A stretch of 39,742 nt of DNA, from the NCBI GenBank assembly GCA_045600105.1, contig JAZRXG010000043.1:1-39742 (forward strand), in the 5' to 3' direction. Made by a program: the position numbers and the translations under genes. The notes below the pieces were generated by a model that was given only the letters and a program-made list of their open reading frames with translations, made no database searches and was not told the DNA's origin. Origin of the DNA: UBA1206 sp045600105 (GTDB lineage Bacteria > Bacillota > Clostridia > Oscillospirales > CAG-382). Shown piece by piece: positions 38,434 through 39,742 of the stretch. Within the stretch, counting starts at the first letter, position 1; each line of letters starts with the position of its first letter.

Positions 38434-38458
38434 ATATCTGACCTCCGATAAATATTAT
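38430..38458 (+). promoter_or_regulatory. Tentative sigma-E-like promoter of the ylbJ-like gene
   Basis: TCATATA (38430-38436), 14 bases, AATATTAT (38451-38458). The -35 differs from KMATATT at one place; the -10 is only a fair match. It overlaps the yqfC start region. Confidence 0.3.
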
Positions 38459-38494
38459 TATAAAAACGGCGGTCTTATGAAAGGAGCGGGGTGT

Positions 38495-39367
38495 ATGAAC
38501 GGGGGTTTCGCGTCACGGGCGGGCAGATTCGCGTCGGTCGCTGCGGCTTTGCTGCTTGTCGTGTTCATGACGCCGTCAAACGATCCGTCGGAAAGCGTTC
38601 GCCGCTCGCTCGTTTTCTGCGCACGTTCGCTCGTGCCGTCGCTTTTCGTTACGATGGTGCTCGGCAAAATGCTTTCGTCGGGGATGGGCGCGGCTTCAAA
38701 ACACGTTGAACTGCGTCTTTTGCTGTACGGACTTGTCTGCGGTTCGCCGTACGGGGCAATGACGGCACGCGAGCTTTACGCTGAAGGATGCGTGAGCAGG
38801 GAAAAGGCGGCGTTCCTCACGTCGGTCGTCAGCGGAGCGTCCGCGCCGTTCATCGTATCATACGTCGGAGCGACGCTTCTCGGCAGTATAAAGAAGGGCA
38901 TTTTCCTGCTCGCCGGCAACGCGGCGGTCACGATCGCGTGGTATGCAATACTCAAAAGCGCGGACGGGTCAAAGGAAGGCATATATATAAATAAGGTAAA
39001 AAGAAAGGCGCTGCCGCGTGCCGTCGCCGAAAGCGCCGAAGCGATGACGGCGATATGCGGATGCGTCGTTTTCTTCGCGGCTGTCGCCGATACGGTGTGC
39101 CGCGGCATAGAAAGCAGGCCCGCGTCCGTGCTGATACGCGGATTCTTCGAACTGTCCGGCGGCGTCGGCGCGGCATCCGGGATGCGCCCCGGAGCGGCGT
39201 ACGTATTATCGGCGGGTTTTCTGGGCTGGTCGGGGGTGTGCATCCACCTGCAGACGAAGCTCGCGGCAGGCGAAGACGTGAAGACGGGCAGGTATCTTCT
39301 CGGTCAGGTCTTCAAGGCTTCGGCAATGGGATTGTTCGCGCTTGTTACGAAAAAATACGTCATATAA
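38495..39367 (+). CDS. ylbJ: YlbJ-like sporulation integral membrane protein
   Basis: The 290-residue protein has about seven to eight hydrophobic segments and a nucleoside-recognition (Gate)-like core, as in YlbJ/SpoVV. Features are RSLVPSLFVTMVLGKMLSSG near the front, the CGSPYGAMTARELY loop, GASAPFIVSYVGATLLGS and the C-terminal FFELSGGVGAA ... GFLGWSGVCIHLQT. YlbJ is a mother-cell membrane protein implicated in dipicolinate transfer into the forespore. It is shorter than Bacillus YlbJ. The ATG at 38495 is chosen because AAAGGAG lies eight bases before it. An ATG six codons earlier would sit on that site. Confidence 0.88.
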   Translation: MNGGFASRAGRFASVAAALLLVVFMTPSNDPSESVRRSLVFCARSLVPSLFVTMVLGKMLSSGMGAASKHVELRLLLYGLVCGSPYGAMTARELYAEGCVSREKAAFLTSVVSGASAPFIVSYVGATLLGSIKKGIFLLAGNAAVTIAWYAILKSADGSKEGIYINKVKRKALPRAVAESAEAMTAICGCVVFFAAVADTVCRGIESRPASVLIRGFFELSGGVGAASGMRPGAAYVLSAGFLGWSGVCIHLQTKLAAGEDVKTGRYLLGQVFKASAMGLFALVTKKYVI

Positions 39368-39407
39368 TAAAAAACGAAAAAAACCCCAAAAAAGTTAAAA
39401 AAAGGTA

Positions 39408-39436
39408 TTGACAAAGTAAGAATAAAGTGGTAGTAT
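39408..39436 (+). promoter_or_regulatory. rRNA-type promoter P1
   Basis: TTGACA (39408-39413), 17 bases, TAGTAT (39431-39436). It is preceded by an A-rich tract with AAAAAAGTTAAAAAAAGG, an UP-element-like feature. The early transcript can pair CAAGCC with GGGCTTG (about 39440-39472). Confidence 0.9.
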
Positions 39437-39545
39437 ATGCAAGCCGTTTCGGGGGGACCCCAAAGAGGGCTTGATTTTGACTGAGAGAGCGTTAAAGAAG
39501 ACAAGAAGAAGCGCAAAAAAAGTTGAAAAAAAGTCAAAAAAGGGG

Positions 39546-39574
39546 TTGACAAATGAAACGTAAAGTGCTAATAT
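39546..39574 (+). promoter_or_regulatory. rRNA-type promoter P2
   Basis: TTGACA (39546-39551), 17 bases, TAATAT (39569-39574). It has the same A-rich approach (AAAAAAGTCAAAAAAGGGG) as P1. GGGGAGACCCC follows in the early transcript. Confidence 0.92.
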
Positions 39575-39662
39575 AGCAAGGCTGCCACGGAGCGGGGGAG
39601 ACCCCGGGAGTGAGCGGAAGAAAAGTTCTTGAAAAAAGATTTGAAAAAAATCAAAAAAAGGC

Positions 39663-39691
39663 TTGACAAACGCGAAACGATGTGGTATAGT
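39663..39691 (+). promoter_or_regulatory. rRNA-type promoter P3
   Basis: TTGACA (39663-39668), 17 bases, TATAGT (39686-39691), again behind an A-rich tract (AAAAAAATCAAAAAAAGG). CCGC / GCGG (39713-39726) forms a small hairpin after the start. Confidence 0.92.
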
Positions 39692-39742
39692 AGACAAGCT
39701 GACCGCGAGAGAGCGGAAAGCGAAGCGGACATTGAAAACCGA
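39692..39742 (+). other. Leader of a ribosomal RNA operon (gene outside window)
   Basis: The last bases, GCGGACATTGAAAACCGA, match the GACATTGAAAAC-type leader commonly found shortly before 16S rRNA genes in Firmicutes. With three tandem strong promoters and no open frame with a ribosome site, a 16S gene very probably begins just past the edge. That gene is not visible here. Confidence 0.7.

Noticed and set aside
38500..38560. CATACACC on the minus strand near 38500 as sigma-E -10 for yqfC
   Set aside because: The -10 octamer matches well but no acceptable -35 lies 14 to 15 bases before it, and it overlaps the start of the ylbJ-like gene.
39395..39697. Minus-strand frames of 82 and 100 codons at the right edge
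   Set aside because: They are Phe/Leu-rich translations of the A-rich promoter tracts, without ribosome sites.

Overview
The window reads as chromosome from a spore-forming, low-redox Clostridia-type Firmicute, probably an uncultured gut relative of the Oscillospirales or Christensenellales (inference). The support is the density of endospore genes: gpr, spoIIP, spoIIE, spoIVA, ylmC, yqfC, yqfD, a ylbJ-like gene and a LysM/GH18 cortex-enzyme candidate. A T-box leader, TTGACA-17-TATAAT promoters and Firmicute-type Shine-Dalgarno sites point the same way. Most genes have GC-rich third codon positions. I see no phage, insertion sequence, CRISPR array or toxin-antitoxin pair, so this is mainly core genome with a few accessory surface-protein genes.

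Layout. 1-1282 (minus strand): a partial hypothetical gene, tRNA-Pro, a broken second tRNA-Pro, tRNA-His, tRNA-Arg, tRNA-Gly and rpsT. 1456-4141: pcp (minus), then gpr-spoIIP. 4149-5854: a promoter and tryptophan-type T-box leader driving an orphan TrpB2-type tryptophan synthase beta chain. 5905-9204: a secreted, membrane-anchored class-3 lipase divergent from an F420-0:glutamate-ligase-family protein. 9277-12853: LysM/GH18 enzyme and spoIIE, the latter behind a Spo0A-type promoter. 12936-14211: Gfo/Idh/MocA oxidoreductase, tRNA-Val and a string of small hairpins. 14280-18488: probable operon of a hypothetical protein, a GHL10 glycosidase-like protein and a surface protein with three near-identical 101-residue repeats.

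18548-25048: CorA-type transporter, MATE exporter, a fused FeoA-FeoB iron transporter with its Cys-rich partner, then a divergent DtxR-family regulator and a metallophosphoesterase. A 16-base palindrome lies at the inferred feo transcription start. 25130-29730: DUF3737 beta-helix protein, ylmC and spoIVA (sigma-E-like promoter), divergent from a GNAT acetyltransferase and an M20 dipeptidase. 29949-36962: a 2337-residue secreted modular protein with an internal dockerin and duplicated discoidin-like modules. 37052-39367: yqfC-yqfD divergent from a ylbJ-like gene. 39391-39742: three tandem strong promoters of rRNA type; the 16S gene presumably begins just past the window.

How it fits together: the sporulation genes span several stages (Spo0A entry, sigma-F activation by SpoIIE, engulfment by SpoIIP, coat base by SpoIVA, germination by Gpr) but are scattered among housekeeping genes, not clustered. 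The least explained parts are the giant dockerin protein, the GHL10/Ig-repeat operon, the F420-ligase homologue and the hairpin string after tRNA-Val.
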